64,000 bases of DNA, taken from NCBI GenBank assembly GCA_034766995.1, contig CM068313.1:5338461-5402460 (forward strand). Reading direction: 5' to 3'. Positions 1 to 12,099 of the stretch are shown piece after piece. The notes beneath the pieces are model-generated. The model was not told the origin of the DNA. It did no database searches and saw only the letters and a list, made by a program, of their open reading frames with translations. Each line of letters begins with the position of its first letter. Position 1 is the stretch's first letter. This DNA is from Acanthacorydalis orientalis (lineage: Eukaryota > Arthropoda > Insecta > Megaloptera > Corydalidae). Both the position numbers and the translations under genes were made by a program.

Positions 1-128
1 ACTCATAATTTTTTGAAAATAATATAAAAATCTTTGAAATAATTTGTAAGCAAAATTAATATACAAAAGAATACAGTTCTGAGATAATATTTAAATTCTC
101 TTTTACACTTCTCTGTACTTTAGTACTT

Positions 129-218
129 TAAGAATGATGGCATCGCCTTTAAAATACGCATGAGTAACAATCAAAAATTACTAAATCATTGATTAAACTT
201 TTTTATCAAGAAAGTTTT
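129..218 (+). repeat. R1 dispersed repeat copy
   Basis: This is a member of a dispersed family (R1) defined by comparing copies within the window. The recurring order is an AAGATGATGG-like start, CATCG(A)AA, then TGCGCATAAGCAACAATC, then a run resembling AAAAATNNTNAATAATTATTGA. This copy has AGAATGATGGCATCGCC, then AAAATACGCATGAGTAACAA. No coding capacity is seen. I do not recognise the family. Confidence 0.6.
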
Positions 219-345
219 TTTTAATTTATTGGGTAAAGAAGGAATTCTTTTGTGAATTTGTATGTTAATTATATTATAACCAATATGAATAACTCAACAT
301 ATTTTTAGTATGCAAGGAAGTAAGTAAATAGTAGAAGTAGATAGA

Positions 346-386
<41 letters not shown>

Positions 387-499
387 GCAGGAGTTCTCTT
401 AAGGGTAGAACCACTACTGGCGATTCTCTGCACAGATCACGCATAAACATTACTCATTGTACATAAAAAGGAAGACTGTATGTACATACATAACACATG

Positions 500-768
500 A
501 CTCTAGTAATGCACGCACGCTTCTCGCACATTATATTGGCTTTGTCCGCAAATCACACGAGCCATAAATTTAGTCCGCCATTTGCATTCGCGCGGTCGGA
601 AACAAACGAACGGTCGGAACGACCGACGTACGTACGTACAGATGTACAGAACGTAACGGCCGCCGCCAGCGATCCATAGTAGTGACATCATTTCCTTATC
701 GAAAAGATTTCTTCGGCATACATCCATCGTTGCTGCCCGGCATGGTGCCTCTTTATGTATACATATAC

Positions 769-825
<57 letters not shown>

Positions 826-1075
826 TAGATAGATAAGTGTAAATACAAAGCTGCACCATGATAAAAATGCAATACACACTTTATGACTATCACGCGTGAT
901 CCATTTGAACGTCGATGACAATTTAATATGATATGGAATTGGTGGCACGTGACCTACTCCACTCCCTGATATTCGTATGTGGATTGGACTTTCCGTCGTC
1001 ACGGGCTATTTAGTTCGGGATCTGGTTGTGAAACGCAAACGCTTTTGAACATTTTAACGCGTTTTTTGTCAAAGA
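500..1075. other. CpG-rich island split by an (AT)n tract
   Basis: The DNA on both sides of the (AT)n tract at 775-823 is much richer in CpG than its surroundings, with runs such as CGACGTACGTACGTAC and a small perfect hairpin CGGTCG-GAA-CGACCG at 611-625. Open frames here run into the microsatellite and are low complexity, so I do not call a gene. It could be a promoter-proximal or regulatory segment, or an exon of a gene reading elsewhere; the sequence does not decide. Confidence 0.4.
775..823. repeat. (AT)n microsatellite followed by (GATA) units
   Basis: This is an uninterrupted TA dinucleotide run bordered by ATACAT steps on the left and GATAGATAGATA on the right. It produces the tyrosine/isoleucine-rich false open frames on both strands. 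Confidence 0.95.
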
Positions 1076-1284
1076 GATGATGTTAAAAGTTGTTAATCTA
1101 TGTATTTATCATCTCAACGAACTATAAATAATTATTTGTAATTGATGACGAAGTATGAAAATAATATATTTATAAATGTCATTTTGAACAATAGCTTTAA
1201 AGATTTTTTTGTTTGATTTAAGGAAAAATATTGTATTAATATTTGATATGTGCTCTATTCATTCTCTTGACTGGATTTTTAGTT

Positions 1285-2045
1285 TCATATACAGTTAAAC
1301 TATTTCTTTCATTTAAAAATAAATATTATTTTAAAAAAATCAATATCTAATTAACCCAAATCTTGTATCTCTATCTTTTAAATTATTTTTATTAGGAGGT
1401 TGCATTGAAAGCATTGCTGTTTTTTTTGAGCATTTATATCAATAATAAAATGTGTGAATACATTAATCAAAATATTTGCCCTCGGAAAATAAGATTTTTT
1501 CACAATATAACTTATAGCGGTCCATCTTAATTCGGTTATAGAAAAGCTCTTTTTAAAACAAAGGATGGCGTCTGAGGACTGAATTTTAATAGGAAATATT
1601 AAAACTTGAAAATAACATAAGAAAAATCTGTCACTGCCCACACCACACGCACTTAGAGCCATTTACACGTGAACAGCGGCTTTCAGTGCAACCTCTAATT
1701 AATAAAAATTAACCCAATACAGTTCTTACACTGCAGCTAAATTCATTTTCACAAACAATTTCCTGTTCACCTCACAAATCACATAAATTTCAATAAATCA
1801 TATGCCATTATCTATCAAAGTAGTGAAAAAATATTTTTAATTATTTTTCTGTACCTTAGAAATCCGAAGATGATGAATTTACCACCAAAATGTGTATAAG
1901 AAACAATATAAAATGGTCAAAAAGGATGTATTAAATATGTTTGTTTATATTTTTGGAGTAGAAAAAGGATTTATTTCTAAAAATATAAAAATATGTCAAT
2001 AATGAGATATAATTTCATGTTTTTTTTATCTGTGTTTTGAGAAAT
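1285..2045. repeat. Diverged duplicated block, copy 1
   Basis: The block resembles 3645-4060 in order: AACTATTTCTTT, then AAAAATCAATAT, TCTATCT, a TTATTTTTA site, CAATACAGTTCTTACACTG, TAAATTCATTTTCA, an R1 core (1861-1920) and ATAATGAGATATAATTTCAT. Copy 1 carries a 301-bp insertion that copy 2 lacks. The two copies are clearly diverged, so the duplication is old or both are members of a larger dispersed family. Confidence 0.6.
1395..1695. mobile_element. 301-bp MITE with TA target duplication (Tc1/mariner type)
   Basis: The element has terminal inverted repeats reading GGAGGTTGCATTGAAAGC at the left and, on the complement of the right end, GAGGTTGCACTGAAAGCC; GCTGTT matches further inside on both. 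It is flanked by TA on both sides (1393-1394 and 1696-1697), the target duplication of Tc1/mariner elements. The duplicated block at 3645-4060 has the same flanks without the element, so it acts as an empty site. A 94-codon open frame on the minus strand inside has no recognised domain. I do not know a named family for it. Confidence 0.75.
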
Positions 2046-2099
2046 GGTTTATTTCTATATGAGTATAGATAAAATGAAAATAATAAATGAATTTTTCAT

Positions 2100-2200
2100 T
2101 CGTCTCACAAACAAGTAATTTATTTTCTGATCAAAAATGTTCAATAACTGATTATTTTATATGTATTGTTTATGTGTATTTAAATAGTGCACATATTTAG
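2100..2200 (-). repeat. R1 dispersed repeat, reverse orientation
   Basis: The stretch CTGATCAAAAATGTTCAATA followed by ATGTATTGTTTATGTGTATTT is the reverse complement of the R1 downstream half. It is preceded by TCTCACAAACAAGTAATTTATT, matching the segment upstream of R1 cores elsewhere. Confidence 0.45.
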
Positions 2201-2209
2201 AGTGATAAG

Positions 2210-3000
2210 ATGCTGAAACATATCTAACTAGTTCTCTTACATATTCTAGTCTTTGTTTCTTTATTAAAATGATGAAGAATTAACAGTAAATTTCAATAAT
2301 ACTTTTAACCATTTCGTGAACATTTTTATTATCAAGTTAACGTGCACCTCAGGTATTTATTCAAGAACATATATGTGTAATAAATATTAAATCCTACAAA
2401 AAATATATTAGGAGTCAAAATTAATTCGGTGGTTTCTCCCTCGACTTATAAAATAGTGAGCTGCGCGCGCAATCTGACTATTTTTTGATCAAACCTCATA
2501 CAATTTGAATTAGAGAAATTATTGAATAGAATATTCATATATCATATTATTTTTTTTATATTTCGTATACTCTGTTCTAAATAAACAGTTCTGTTACTGA
2601 TTTGAATTAATATTATAAAATTTATATTTTTAATCAAAACGTTTCCGTTTACATCTTTCATCAAATATATTAATCAGAAAAACTTATAAATTTAACGAAT
2701 TATCAATTTTTTAAGTAGATAAAACGCTAACAAACTATTTTCAATAATTATATAATTTTTTTCAATAAAGTTTTTATATCATACTGAGTGATAAATTAAT
2801 AAAATCAATTATTGGAAATATAGTGTTGTAATATGTGTTTATTTATAATTACTAATCTTCAAGGAAAAAAATCGGTACATTAAACAATTTTATCAAATAT
2901 TAAATAATTCTAACTAGAATATAATATGAGGGTAAAACTGTATCGAAATGGTATGAGATCACAGGGAATAAAATATCTGGATTTTATTAAAAAATGAACA
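2210..3000. other. AT-rich DNA, nothing recognised
   Basis: There is no supported gene, RNA or repeat, only A/T homopolymer runs and stop-dense frames. A short GC-richer patch lies at about 2425-2475. Confidence 0.6.
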
Positions 3001-3007
3001 CATATCA

Positions 3008-3009
<2 letters not shown>

Positions 3010-3056
<47 letters not shown>
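3010..3056. repeat. (AT)n microsatellite
   Basis: This is an uninterrupted dinucleotide run of about 46 bp. The minus-strand open frame across it is a low-complexity artefact. Confidence 0.95.
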
Positions 3057-3058
<2 letters not shown>

Positions 3059-3590
3059 AAAAGTATTCGATGTAGTATGACGAAAAAATCAAATATCAAA
3101 ACATAAAAAAGAACTGAATTCGTGCTTCGAGAAGAAAATATTGAAAAATATGACGCAGTTGTCACTAAATGTTGTATGTGCAAGCTGGCGTATTGAAACC
3201 TCTTTGTAAAACGCGTACAATACATGCATCGAGGGTGACTTTTACGAATACTTATATGTGGATGGAATGAGGAGCTCGAGTCAACCCCTAAGGCCAGTTA
3301 TGGTTATAGACGACGTATCAGTGTTATGAGACGAGTAACAAACAACAACACGGAAAAAAGAAAAAGGAATGAAGGGTTAGTGTCCCGTATCCTATTCATA
3401 TTAGTGTAGATGAGAACATGATGTTTTGATGTTTTACAAGAAACGAACTGCTTTGTCTATTTAGATGAAAAACAGATACAAGAATAGCTTTGAATATAGA
3501 GAATAGTTTATTCATCGGTGCTCAGTTCTACTCTTTTTTTAAAAAAGACAAGGATCACAATTAAAATGTGAACTGGTTTCTCTTGAGTGG

Positions 3591-3593
<3 letters not shown>

Positions 3594-3647
<54 letters not shown>
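3594..3647. repeat. (AT)n microsatellite
   Basis: An uninterrupted run of about 53 bp sits directly at the left edge of duplicated block copy 2. Confidence 0.95.
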
Positions 3648-3649
<2 letters not shown>

Positions 3650-4060
3650 AACTATTTCTTTAGTTTAAAACTTAGTACTATTTTTTAAAAATCAATATTT
3701 AATCAATCCATAAATTTCTATCTCCATGTATTTCAATTATTTTTAATAAAAGAATAACACAATGCAGTTCTCACACTGTCGTTAAATTCATTTTCATAAA
3801 TAAATTATTTTTTTATCTTACAAGCCACATTTCAATAAATAATATGCTATTATCTACCAACGAATTAAAAAAAAATTTTTTAATGATTTTTCTGTATCTC
3901 TACATTTTGATGATGATGGAATTACTATTAAAATGTGTATAAATATAGAAAATATGTCATAATGAGATATAATTTCATGGTTTTTTCATATCTGTGTCGA
4001 ATAAACAATTCTGTATTTGATTTTCATTAATAGTTGATTTATATAATAAAATTTCCTACT
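3648..4060. repeat. Diverged duplicated block, copy 2 (empty MITE site)
   Basis: This matches 1285-2045 in order and includes an R1 core at 3905-3948 (GATGATGATGG...AAAATGTGTATAA). At the position matching 1393-1697 it reads straight from TTATTTTTAATAAAAG into CAATGCAGTTCTCACACTG, without the MITE. Confidence 0.6.
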
Positions 4061-5590
4061 TTTGAATCATGGTTTTCTTATCTTACAAAAAATGTATTAA
4101 TTTTAAAAAAATATAAACTTTATTATTCACAACTTTTTCAAATAGTTATTTTTATAGAAAAAAAGCCATTTTTAATTATGTTTACCTTTCTGTCTCCATG
4201 TGGGATTTATAGATATTTTTATCTTATTTTATTGTCTTGTTAGATCAAGATCAGTAATAATATTAAAAGTTTAGTTATTTTATGATTTTTCATTAAATTT
4301 AAGATTAGGGCAATTTAATATAGTATTTATTTATGTTAAAATAACAAGTAGTTCAAACTTAATGTGTTCCAGAGCTGAGGGTGAGGATGGGAGTGATGGT
4401 TGACACTCAAATTTGTGTTAAGGGGCTAGCTAATGATCTCAGTTATCGATACGCTTTAAAACCCAAATAATTAATCAAATATTAATTTGTTTTTTTTTAA
4501 AAAAAAAACTATTCAATGAGAATTATTTTTGAATAAAAAATATTATTTTTTATTTAAATTAGATTGGAAAAAATTTTTATTCAAGAGAAACACACACATA
4601 CATTAATTCTCAGTACAATTGATTATTCTTAATAAAATATTAATTACTCAAAATACATTTGTTTCTTTTAAAAAAAAATATTTTCATATACAAAATGGTA
4701 TCAGAAATAATTAAAAACTTATACAAGATTATAATTTATTAATGTATTTCAAGACAAATCGCTTTCCTCAAAATCTAGAGCCTTTAAAAAGGATAAATCG
4801 TTAACTTCAGAACAAATTTATATATTCATTTATGAAAAATGAAAATAAATTAAAGAACGGATATAACTGATTAATTAATCAAAATACGGAATTAGAGCTG
4901 TTGTTAATGTCTCAGTGTCTGTATACAATCGATATGAGACAAACGTTTTGATTCCGTTCGCAAATTAAAACAATGTGCAATTCAAAAGTGAAACTCGAAA
5001 CGCTGCGAGAGCGACGTGCACGCAATTAGACAAGTCATCAGCCAGCATCCGAGCGAAAGTAGATGTTGAAATAGAGACGAAGAGTATGTAAGGTGCGTTA
5101 AAATTGTACTTCTGGTGATGTGGGCGGCCTTAGCGAGGCAGGAAGTCATTCAACGAATCAGAAAGCGCACTCGACGTCACATTTTCATTCGTATATAACG
5201 GAGTACGTTGAACAGGGTTGAGTAAATTTGTTATTTATCTGATCATCAATTACATTAATATGGTCGTCAAGTCATCAGATTGATTTTTTATCAATAGATT
5301 CATTTTCAAAGAAAATATGATTCAGTATTATTAAAAAGTATCTGATATTTCTTTTCCTGCTTATCAATATATAAATACTTAACCACTTTCTTTTCTAATA
5401 TTATATTTAAATTATCGTTTATCTGACCTATCACATACTACAATTCTTAAATTCAAAACATTTACTTCATTCTTTCTTTCCTTAATTCGATTTTTTTTCG
5501 ATAAATGGTAAGAGTTTATATATTTCTAGTTTATTTTCATTATATTATATTTTTAATAAATTATATTTTATTTATTTTGTTCTTGAGATC
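4060..5590. other. AT-rich DNA with a small GC-enriched patch
   Basis: No supported gene. The part from about 4960 to 5215 is richer in G, C and CpG (for example GCGACGTGCACGC and GGGCGGCCTTAGCGAGGC) but has no long open frame. An AT-rich 69-codon frame at 4034-4243 has no sign of being coding. Confidence 0.5.
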
Positions 5591-5592
5591 AG

Positions 5593-5675
5593 TACTCTTT
5601 GTTTCAGTTACTCCATTAGCCATCTGAAGATGTCGAAAAACGAAACTGGTTATGAACAAACAAAAACAAAGAGTA
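5593..5675 (+). repeat. Hairpin with an R2-like core in its loop
   Basis: Perfect 12-bp arms TACTCTTTGTTT (5593-5604) and AAACAAAGAGTA (5664-5675) enclose CATCTGAAGATGTCG...CGAAACTGG. The enclosed core matches the CTGAAGATG...CGAAAC arrangement of the dispersed R2 family found at 25268, 26381 and 30785. Confidence 0.5.
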
Positions 5676-5779
5676 ATGACCTGAAGAACACTGTGATTAA
5701 ATTCACTTTTTTCAATAAATTCTTTTTTTTACTTAAAAAAAGATTTATCCGCTCAAAATAATTTTTAATTGTCGCATGT

Positions 5780-6096
5780 ACACATTTCGACGTACATTCC
5801 ATCATTTTCAGAACGCACAACGTTCAGAAAAAAAATATTAATTTATGAAAAATTAAAGTAAAAGTATTGTAAAATTTTCATTTATTAACATACTGGTAAC
5901 TGATCATTGGTGGAATAATAGGTCTAATAATTAAATGATTAATTAAATAAGTGATTGACTATTCATCAATTATTGAATATTTAGATTAAAATAAATCCTA
6001 TACTGTTTGGGATCTTAATTAATTTATAAATGAATTTTATTATATCTTCAACCTAAAATTATAATATAAAAATATAAAATTATCATTCTTAAATAT
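5780..6096. other. AT-rich DNA, nothing recognised
   Basis: Only simple A/T-rich sequence and stop-dense frames are present. Confidence 0.6.
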
Positions 6097-6667
6097 TCGG
6101 TTGGTTAGAAAATAATTGCGATTTTCGAATTATGAATTCTAATCTTAATTTTTTTCAATGGAAGTGTCATTTTATCATTTTAAAGTGCGTTTTTCGGTTT
6201 GTATTTTGGTAATTTCGACATTATTTTTATTATTAATTTTGATTCAAATTGGGCTATTGAATTAAAAATGGAAGAGAAGCAAATAAGAGAATTTTTTGTA
6301 ATAGTTCAAAACGAGTGGTAAAGCAGCAGTTCATAAACTAAACGACTCTTTTTATGTGGCTACTGTATTTTAAGAATTTCACTGTATGTTAAGAAACATA
6401 CAGTGAAATGGTGGTTCCAGAAATTTTGTGCTGGAAATAAGAACCTTGAAGATGAAGAAGGTCGCGGTCGTCCGTCTTCAATTCATAACGACCAAGTGAA
6501 TGCGTTAGTTGAATCAGAATCACCCACAACAATTCAAGAACTTGCATAGAAGTTAGGTGTTAGTCATCCAACAGTTCTGGACCACTCAAAACAGCCAGGG
6601 AAATCAAAAAAGAGAAAAATTTACATGAATTTGGTCATAAACTGCAATTATTTTTCTGCCAACCTAA
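6097..6667 (+). mobile_element. Internally deleted mariner (cecropia-type), full-length ends
   Basis: The left end reads GGTTGGTTAGAAAATAATTGCG and the right end CAATTATTTTTCTGCCAACC, forming mariner-type terminal inverted repeats. Between them lies the start of a transposase gene from ATG at 6268 (MEEKQIREFF), including KWWFQKFCAGN-like and EDEEGRGRPSS-like stretches typical of the helix-turn-helix half of cecropia-subfamily mariners. The frame has shifts and a stop (CTTGCATAG). After a lysine-rich KSKKREK-like stretch the sequence jumps straight to the 3' terminal region, so the whole DDE catalytic half is missing. It cannot move by itself. The same deletion junction is shared by other copies in the window. 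Confidence 0.85.
6377..6408. repeat. Perfect 14-bp hairpin inside the mariner copy
   Basis: The arms TTTCACTGTATGTT and AACATACAGTGAAA surround a 4-base loop AAGA. Other mariner copies have a related right arm but not the left arm, so the palindrome is private to this copy and probably arose by a local template switch. Confidence 0.7.
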
Positions 6668-6770
6668 TATATGACTAAGATTACTCAGCTTGTCTATGAT
6701 TACTTGTTTTATTAAATGTTATTTTAGAACAAGTAATATTTCACAGCCCTGATTTTCTTTGTACAAGGAA

Positions 6771-6772
<2 letters not shown>

Positions 6773-6837
<65 letters not shown>
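6773..6837. repeat. (AT)n microsatellite
   Basis: A TA run of about 56 bp is followed by a single G interruption and a further short TA run. Confidence 0.95.
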
Positions 6838-6838
<1 letters not shown>

Positions 6839-7086
6839 TCAGGTTGCAATCAACAATTCACACAATTGCGCGCCTGTTCCATTTGTTTCCTCACAACAAT
6901 ACTTGGACGGATGAAAACAAAGAATTACCGACAATAGGCATTTTTTTCTCCTCGGCATTACGGCTTTTTTGCTTGACAAATGACACTTGTTAGATTAAGA
7001 GAATAAGGTGGAAAGACCTCAAAGTAATTCGTAGTAGACGAAGGAAAAAGTTTCGCAGTCAAGCATTACACGGCGAATATTTTCGA

Positions 7087-7088
<2 letters not shown>

Positions 7089-7167
<79 letters not shown>

Positions 7168-7185
7168 TTGTGTGCGTGTATGTTT
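7089..7185. repeat. Compound (AT)n-(GT)n microsatellite
   Basis: A TA run of nearly 60 bp passes directly into GTGTGTGTGTGTGTGTG from about 7147 and then a degenerate GT/TATG tail. Open frames on both strands here (YIYIYI, THTHTH) are artefacts. Confidence 0.95.
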
Positions 7186-7319
7186 ATATGTATGTATACA
7201 AACATGGAAATATATTTGATTTTTTCTTTCTCGCTGGTACTGTTGTTGTTGCAGAATCTCGAACAAAATTTATTGTAAATTTATTCAAAAGGCTTTTAAA
7301 ATGAAGTGTACGAGATTTA

Positions 7320-7600
7320 GGTAGACGCACCCCTTTCATAAGAAAGAGGAAATGCAAAGCTTGGAAATGGAAGTGAAGGTAATCGAAATAAATAAAATGG
7401 TTTCATTGATGGAAACTTTCCGTGTACTGATGGTGATGTGATGTTAGATTTGATGTGCGTTTATATTGCGCATAGTACGTGGGTTCGATGCACAGTGGCA
7501 GTGGATCGACGGTGACCGTTTATTTCAGATTGATTTCGCGTTACGTCCGGTGACATTTTTTATTTGTCCCTTTTTTCGTTAACGCACACAAACGGTTTAT
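7320..7600. other. Slightly GC-enriched unique DNA
   Basis: The part between 7420 and 7560 is less AT-rich, with CpG-containing words (CATAGTACGTGGGTTCGATGC, GATCGACGGTGACCG). No convincing open frame was found. Confidence 0.3.
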
Positions 7601-7879
7601 TTCAATCGGATGGAAGTAGATTTCAACTTATACAATTTTGTAAATTGGATCATTCGTTATTTAGAAGAAAGTTGGATATACATTATAATATACATTTATG
7701 TGTGTATATATATAAATATATATATATATATATAAATATAATTTACATATTTTTAAACCAGAATGACTTTAAAATATAATGAATGAATACTAAATGTTTT
7801 TAATTTTGGATGAAGTTATTCTAGATTAAATATCATCTTGATTATATCTACAAATTAAAACCTATATGATAAAATATAA

Positions 7880-7881
<2 letters not shown>

Positions 7882-7944
<63 letters not shown>
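7882..7944. repeat. (AT)n-(GT)n microsatellite at the satellite border
   Basis: A TA run of about 50 bp then TGTATGTGTGTGTG. It immediately precedes the most diverged unit of the 522-bp satellite. Confidence 0.95.
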
Positions 7945-7945
<1 letters not shown>

Positions 7946-10900
7946 TTTCTATTAATAGTTCTACTTTCAAAGAAATATTAATTTTTAACAATTGTGATAT
8001 TTAATAATTTTACCCTCTTTTACTCAGTTTTTTTGGATTGATTTGATGAAAAAAGAAAAATTTAAGATTTTTTCACTTTGGTTTTGATTATGTAAAGTTA
8101 AAATAGTCGATTTACATAAAAAAAATCTGAATTAACTGAAAAATTAGAATTTTATGCTTCATTATTGATTTTACTTAAATTTTAATTTTCTCGTTCAAGT
8201 TTAAAAATCAAAAATATAAAAACTATGTATGAATTGTATATTTATTTTATATTTTTATCGTATATTTAGTATATTGGTATTAATGTAGATGAAAAATAAT
8301 ATTTATTTTTGACTCAATTAATTTTTATATGCATTTTTAATCAATTACGAATTAATCATACAAATATCTAAATTATATTTTATGTAAATATTAAAGTAAA
8401 TGCAGATATTAAAACTATTTTCTAAATGTTGTTGAGTGTTTCAGAAGACAATAATTTAATTTCAGGATAAAAAAAGTCATTTTTGAAAAATTAAAATGTC
8501 TGGAAATTTTTCCATACTGTAGGTCATGATTTTTTTGAGATAAATTTTGATAAAAATTTATAAATCAGAAAACTATCATTTTTTTGATACAAATCAATTA
8601 TTTGAAGTAAAAATAGTCAGTTTCACTAATATTTGCCTTTATTATTTGAAAATTGTGTATATTATGATTCATGATTGATTTTATTGAAATTTTAATTTTT
8701 TCTTCCAAACTTAAAAATCGAAAAAAGAAAAACCTTCTTCGAATTAAATTTTTATTTTGTTATTTAAACATGTACTTAGTATAAAAGTATTGATTAGAAT
8801 ACAAAATATTAATATATTTTGCATAAATTAATTTTTAATCGAAATAAATCAATCAGGAACATTTATCAGTCAAATATTATGCAACAGTAGCTATTTTCTA
8901 TTTTATGTTAATATTAAGGTATATTGAGACATAAAAACTAATTTTAAAATGTAGTGAAGCTTTCTAGAAGCTAATAATTTAATTTCAGGATAAAAAAATT
9001 AATTTTGAAAAATTTAATTTTCTGGTAATTTTCCCTTACTATAGGTCATGATTTTTTTGGGTTAAAATTTGACAAAAATTTAAAAATGGGAAACGTTACG
9101 TTTTTTCCCTGTAAATCGATTATTTGAAGTAAAAATAATCAGTTTCAATAATATTTACCTTTATTATTTGAAAATTGTTTATATTATGGGTTATGATTGA
9201 TTCTACTGAATTTTAATTTTTTCGTCCAAACTTAAAAATCGAAAAAAGAAAAACCGTCTTCGAATTAAATTTTTATTTTGTTATTTAAACATGTACTTAG
9301 TCTAAAAGTATTGATTAGAATACAAAATATTAATATATTTTGTATAAATTAATTTTTAATCGCAAATAAATAAGTCAGTAACATTCATCAGTCAAATATT
9401 ATGCAACAGTAGCTATTTTCTATTTTATGTTAATATTTCGGTAAATTGAAACATAAAAACTATTTTTAAAATGTAGTGACGCTTTTTAGAAGGTAATCAT
9501 GTAATTTCAGGATAAAAAAATGAATTTTGAAAAATTTAATTTTCTGGTAATTTTTCTATACTATAGGTCATGATTTTTTTGAGCTAAAATTTGACAAAAA
9601 TTTAAAAATGGGAAACGTTACATTTTTTCCCTGTAAATCGATTATTTGAAGTAAAAATAGTCATTCTGAACAATATTTTTCTTTATTATTTGAAAATTGT
9701 GTATATTATGGTTCATGATTGATTTTATTGAAATTTTAATTTTTTCTTCCAAACTTAAAAATCGAAAAAAGAAAAACCTCCTTCGAATTAAATTTTTATT
9801 TTGTTATTTAAACATGTACTTAGTCTAAAAGTATTGATCAGAATACAAAATATTAATATATTTTGTATAAATTAATTTTTAATCGCAAATAAATAAGTCA
9901 GGAACATTCATCAGTCAAATATTATGCAACAGTAGCTATTTTCTATTTTATGTTAATATTTCGGTAAATTGAAACATAAAAACTATTTTTAAAATGTAGT
10001 GACGCTTTTTAGAAGGTAATAATTTAATTTCAGGATAAAAAAATGAATTTTGAAAAATTTAATTTTCTGGTAATTTTTCCATACTAATAGGTTATGATTT
10101 TTTTGGGTTAAAATTTGACAAAAATTTAAAAATGGGAAACGTTACATTTTTTCCTTGTAAATCGATTATTTGAAGTAAAAATAGTCATTCTTAACAATAT
10201 TTTTCTTTATTATTTGAAAATTGAGTATATTACGGTTCATGATTGATTTTATTGAAATTTTAATTTTTTCTTCCAAACTTAAAAATCGAAAAAAGAAAAA
10301 CCTTCTTCGAATTAAATTTTTATTTTGTTATTTAAACATGTACTTAGTCTAAAAGTATTGATTAGTAGACGAAATATTAATATATTTTGTACAAATTAAT
10401 TTTTAATCGCAAATAAATCAGTCAGGAACATTCATCAGTCAAATATTATGCAACAGTAGCTATTTCCTATTTTATGTTAATATTAAGGTAAATTGAAACA
10501 TAAAAACTATTTTTAAAATGTAGTGACGCTTTTTAGAAGGTAATAATGAAATTTCAGGATAAAAAAATGAATTTTGAAAAATTTAATTTTCTGGTAATTT
10601 TTCCATACTATAGGTCATGATTTTTTTGAGCTAAAATTTGATAAAAATTTATAAATCAGAAAACTATCATTTTTTTAATACAAATCAATTATTTGAAGTA
10701 AAAATAATCATTCTTAACAATATTTTTCTTTATTATTTGAAAATTGAGTATATTATGGTTCATGATTGATTTTATTGAAATTTTAATTATTTTTTCCAGA
10801 CTTAAATATCAAAAAAAGAAAAATCTTTTATAAATTATATTTTTATTTAATAATTTAAACTTATATATAGACCGAAATTATTGATCTGGATTGGAAATAT

Positions 10901-11070
10901 AAGTTATTTTCATTTCAATAAATTCTAATATGCAAATAAATCAATTACAAACATAAACAAATTGAAAATTTATTTATCAGAATGTAATGTTGATCTTAAT
11001 TATAAACTATTCAGCAATTTAAACTGTGTCTTGAATATCACTGACGGTTTTAGAATGTAATAATTTAATT
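7945..11070 (+). repeat. Tandem satellite, about 522-bp unit, six units
   Basis: The landmark AATAATTTAATTTCAGGAT recurs at about 8450, 8973, 9495 (variant), 10018, 10542 (variant) and 11059, spaced 517-524 bp. A second landmark, TGTACTTAGTCTAAAAGTAT, recurs at 8771, 9292, 9815 and 10339 with the same spacing. Units 2-5 are very similar, while the outer units (about 7945-8449 and the second half of 10542-11058) are strongly diverged, as expected for an array renewed by unequal exchange in its centre. The unit is AT-rich and non-coding. I do not recognise it as a named satellite. Confidence 0.9.
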
Positions 11071-11199
11071 TCAAGTTGAAAGAGATTTTTATTAATAAAC
11101 CTAATTATTTTCATATAAAAGAATATTATGAAATACATGCCAACAGGTTAATTTTGAAACTAACTTCAAATCTGTCTTGAAATCAACGACAGAAGTTGT

Positions 11200-11405
11200 T
11201 ATCTAATTTATACATTGAAGGTATTAAAGTAGAGCGTACATCGGAGCTCACTTCGAATGATATTTGTCTAAAAGACGCCATCATCAACAATGGATGTCTG
11301 CTAGTGGTGCTTGGAGCGACGTCAATGTCATTCTTTTGCGACAGACAGGGTTGGAGTCGTGACGCCCCTTTCTAATCTCGGTTGAATCTCGCGTAATGTC
11401 TGTTT
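11200..11405. other. GC-enriched island
   Basis: This is a compact less-AT-rich stretch with AGACGCCATCATC, GGAGCGACGTCAATG and GTCGTGACGCCCC words. No open frame of note. It lies between the satellite and a long (AT)n tract. Confidence 0.35.
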
Positions 11406-11449
11406 GATATGCGTTCAGTTTAATGCCTTACATACTTTAACCACATTTG

Positions 11450-11551
<102 letters not shown>

Positions 11552-11756
11552 TTATTTATGCAGTAAACTATTTCTGTGAATTGCATATGCAATGGTTTTC
11601 TTTTAGCAATGTTTAAAAATAGTCGACGCTTTTACTACTTGTACATAACACCAAACGGAACTCATATTTGACGAGTGGTTATATTCAGATTTGACAGTTT
11701 GCTTTTATAACATCTTTTCAGTTCAATCAATATGTCTGTCTTAAATGTCATTTAAA

Positions 11757-11776
11757 TACATACATACATACATATA

Positions 11777-11820
<44 letters not shown>

Positions 11821-11829
11821 CTTAATGGT

Positions 11830-11866
<37 letters not shown>
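11757..11866. repeat. (CATA)n and two (AT)n runs
   Basis: ACATACATACATACATA leads to (AT)n at 11782-11818, then a short unique spacer, then (AT)n at about 11837-11866. Confidence 0.9.
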
Positions 11867-11868
<2 letters not shown>

Positions 11869-12099
11869 GTCTTCATACTCACACCAGTATCAATTTTTTA
11901 ATCATTTGTGCTTTGATAGGGAAAAAAAGTAAAAAAAAGGAAAAACATATTCTATAGACGGCCATACTGGGGGAACAGACTGTAGGAAGAAAACAGTGGA
12001 TTATAAAGATGTGTGTACCGAATATGAGAGATTAATTTAGGGTACGCGAAACGTATACATTATACTACCAGTTGCCATAACTTCGCTTCTTCAAATTAA

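Noticed and set aside
503..1002. Minus-strand open frames of 104 and 124 codons rich in isoleucine and tyrosine.
   Set aside because: Most of each frame is translation of an (AT)n/(GATA) microsatellite; the same holds for similar frames at 2959, 7066, 11404, 18690, 19233, 32310, 34918, 39892, 43565 and 46747.
1378..1662. A 94-codon minus-strand gene.
   Set aside because: It lies wholly within the 301-bp MITE and reads through its terminal repeat, so it is part of the element rather than a host gene.
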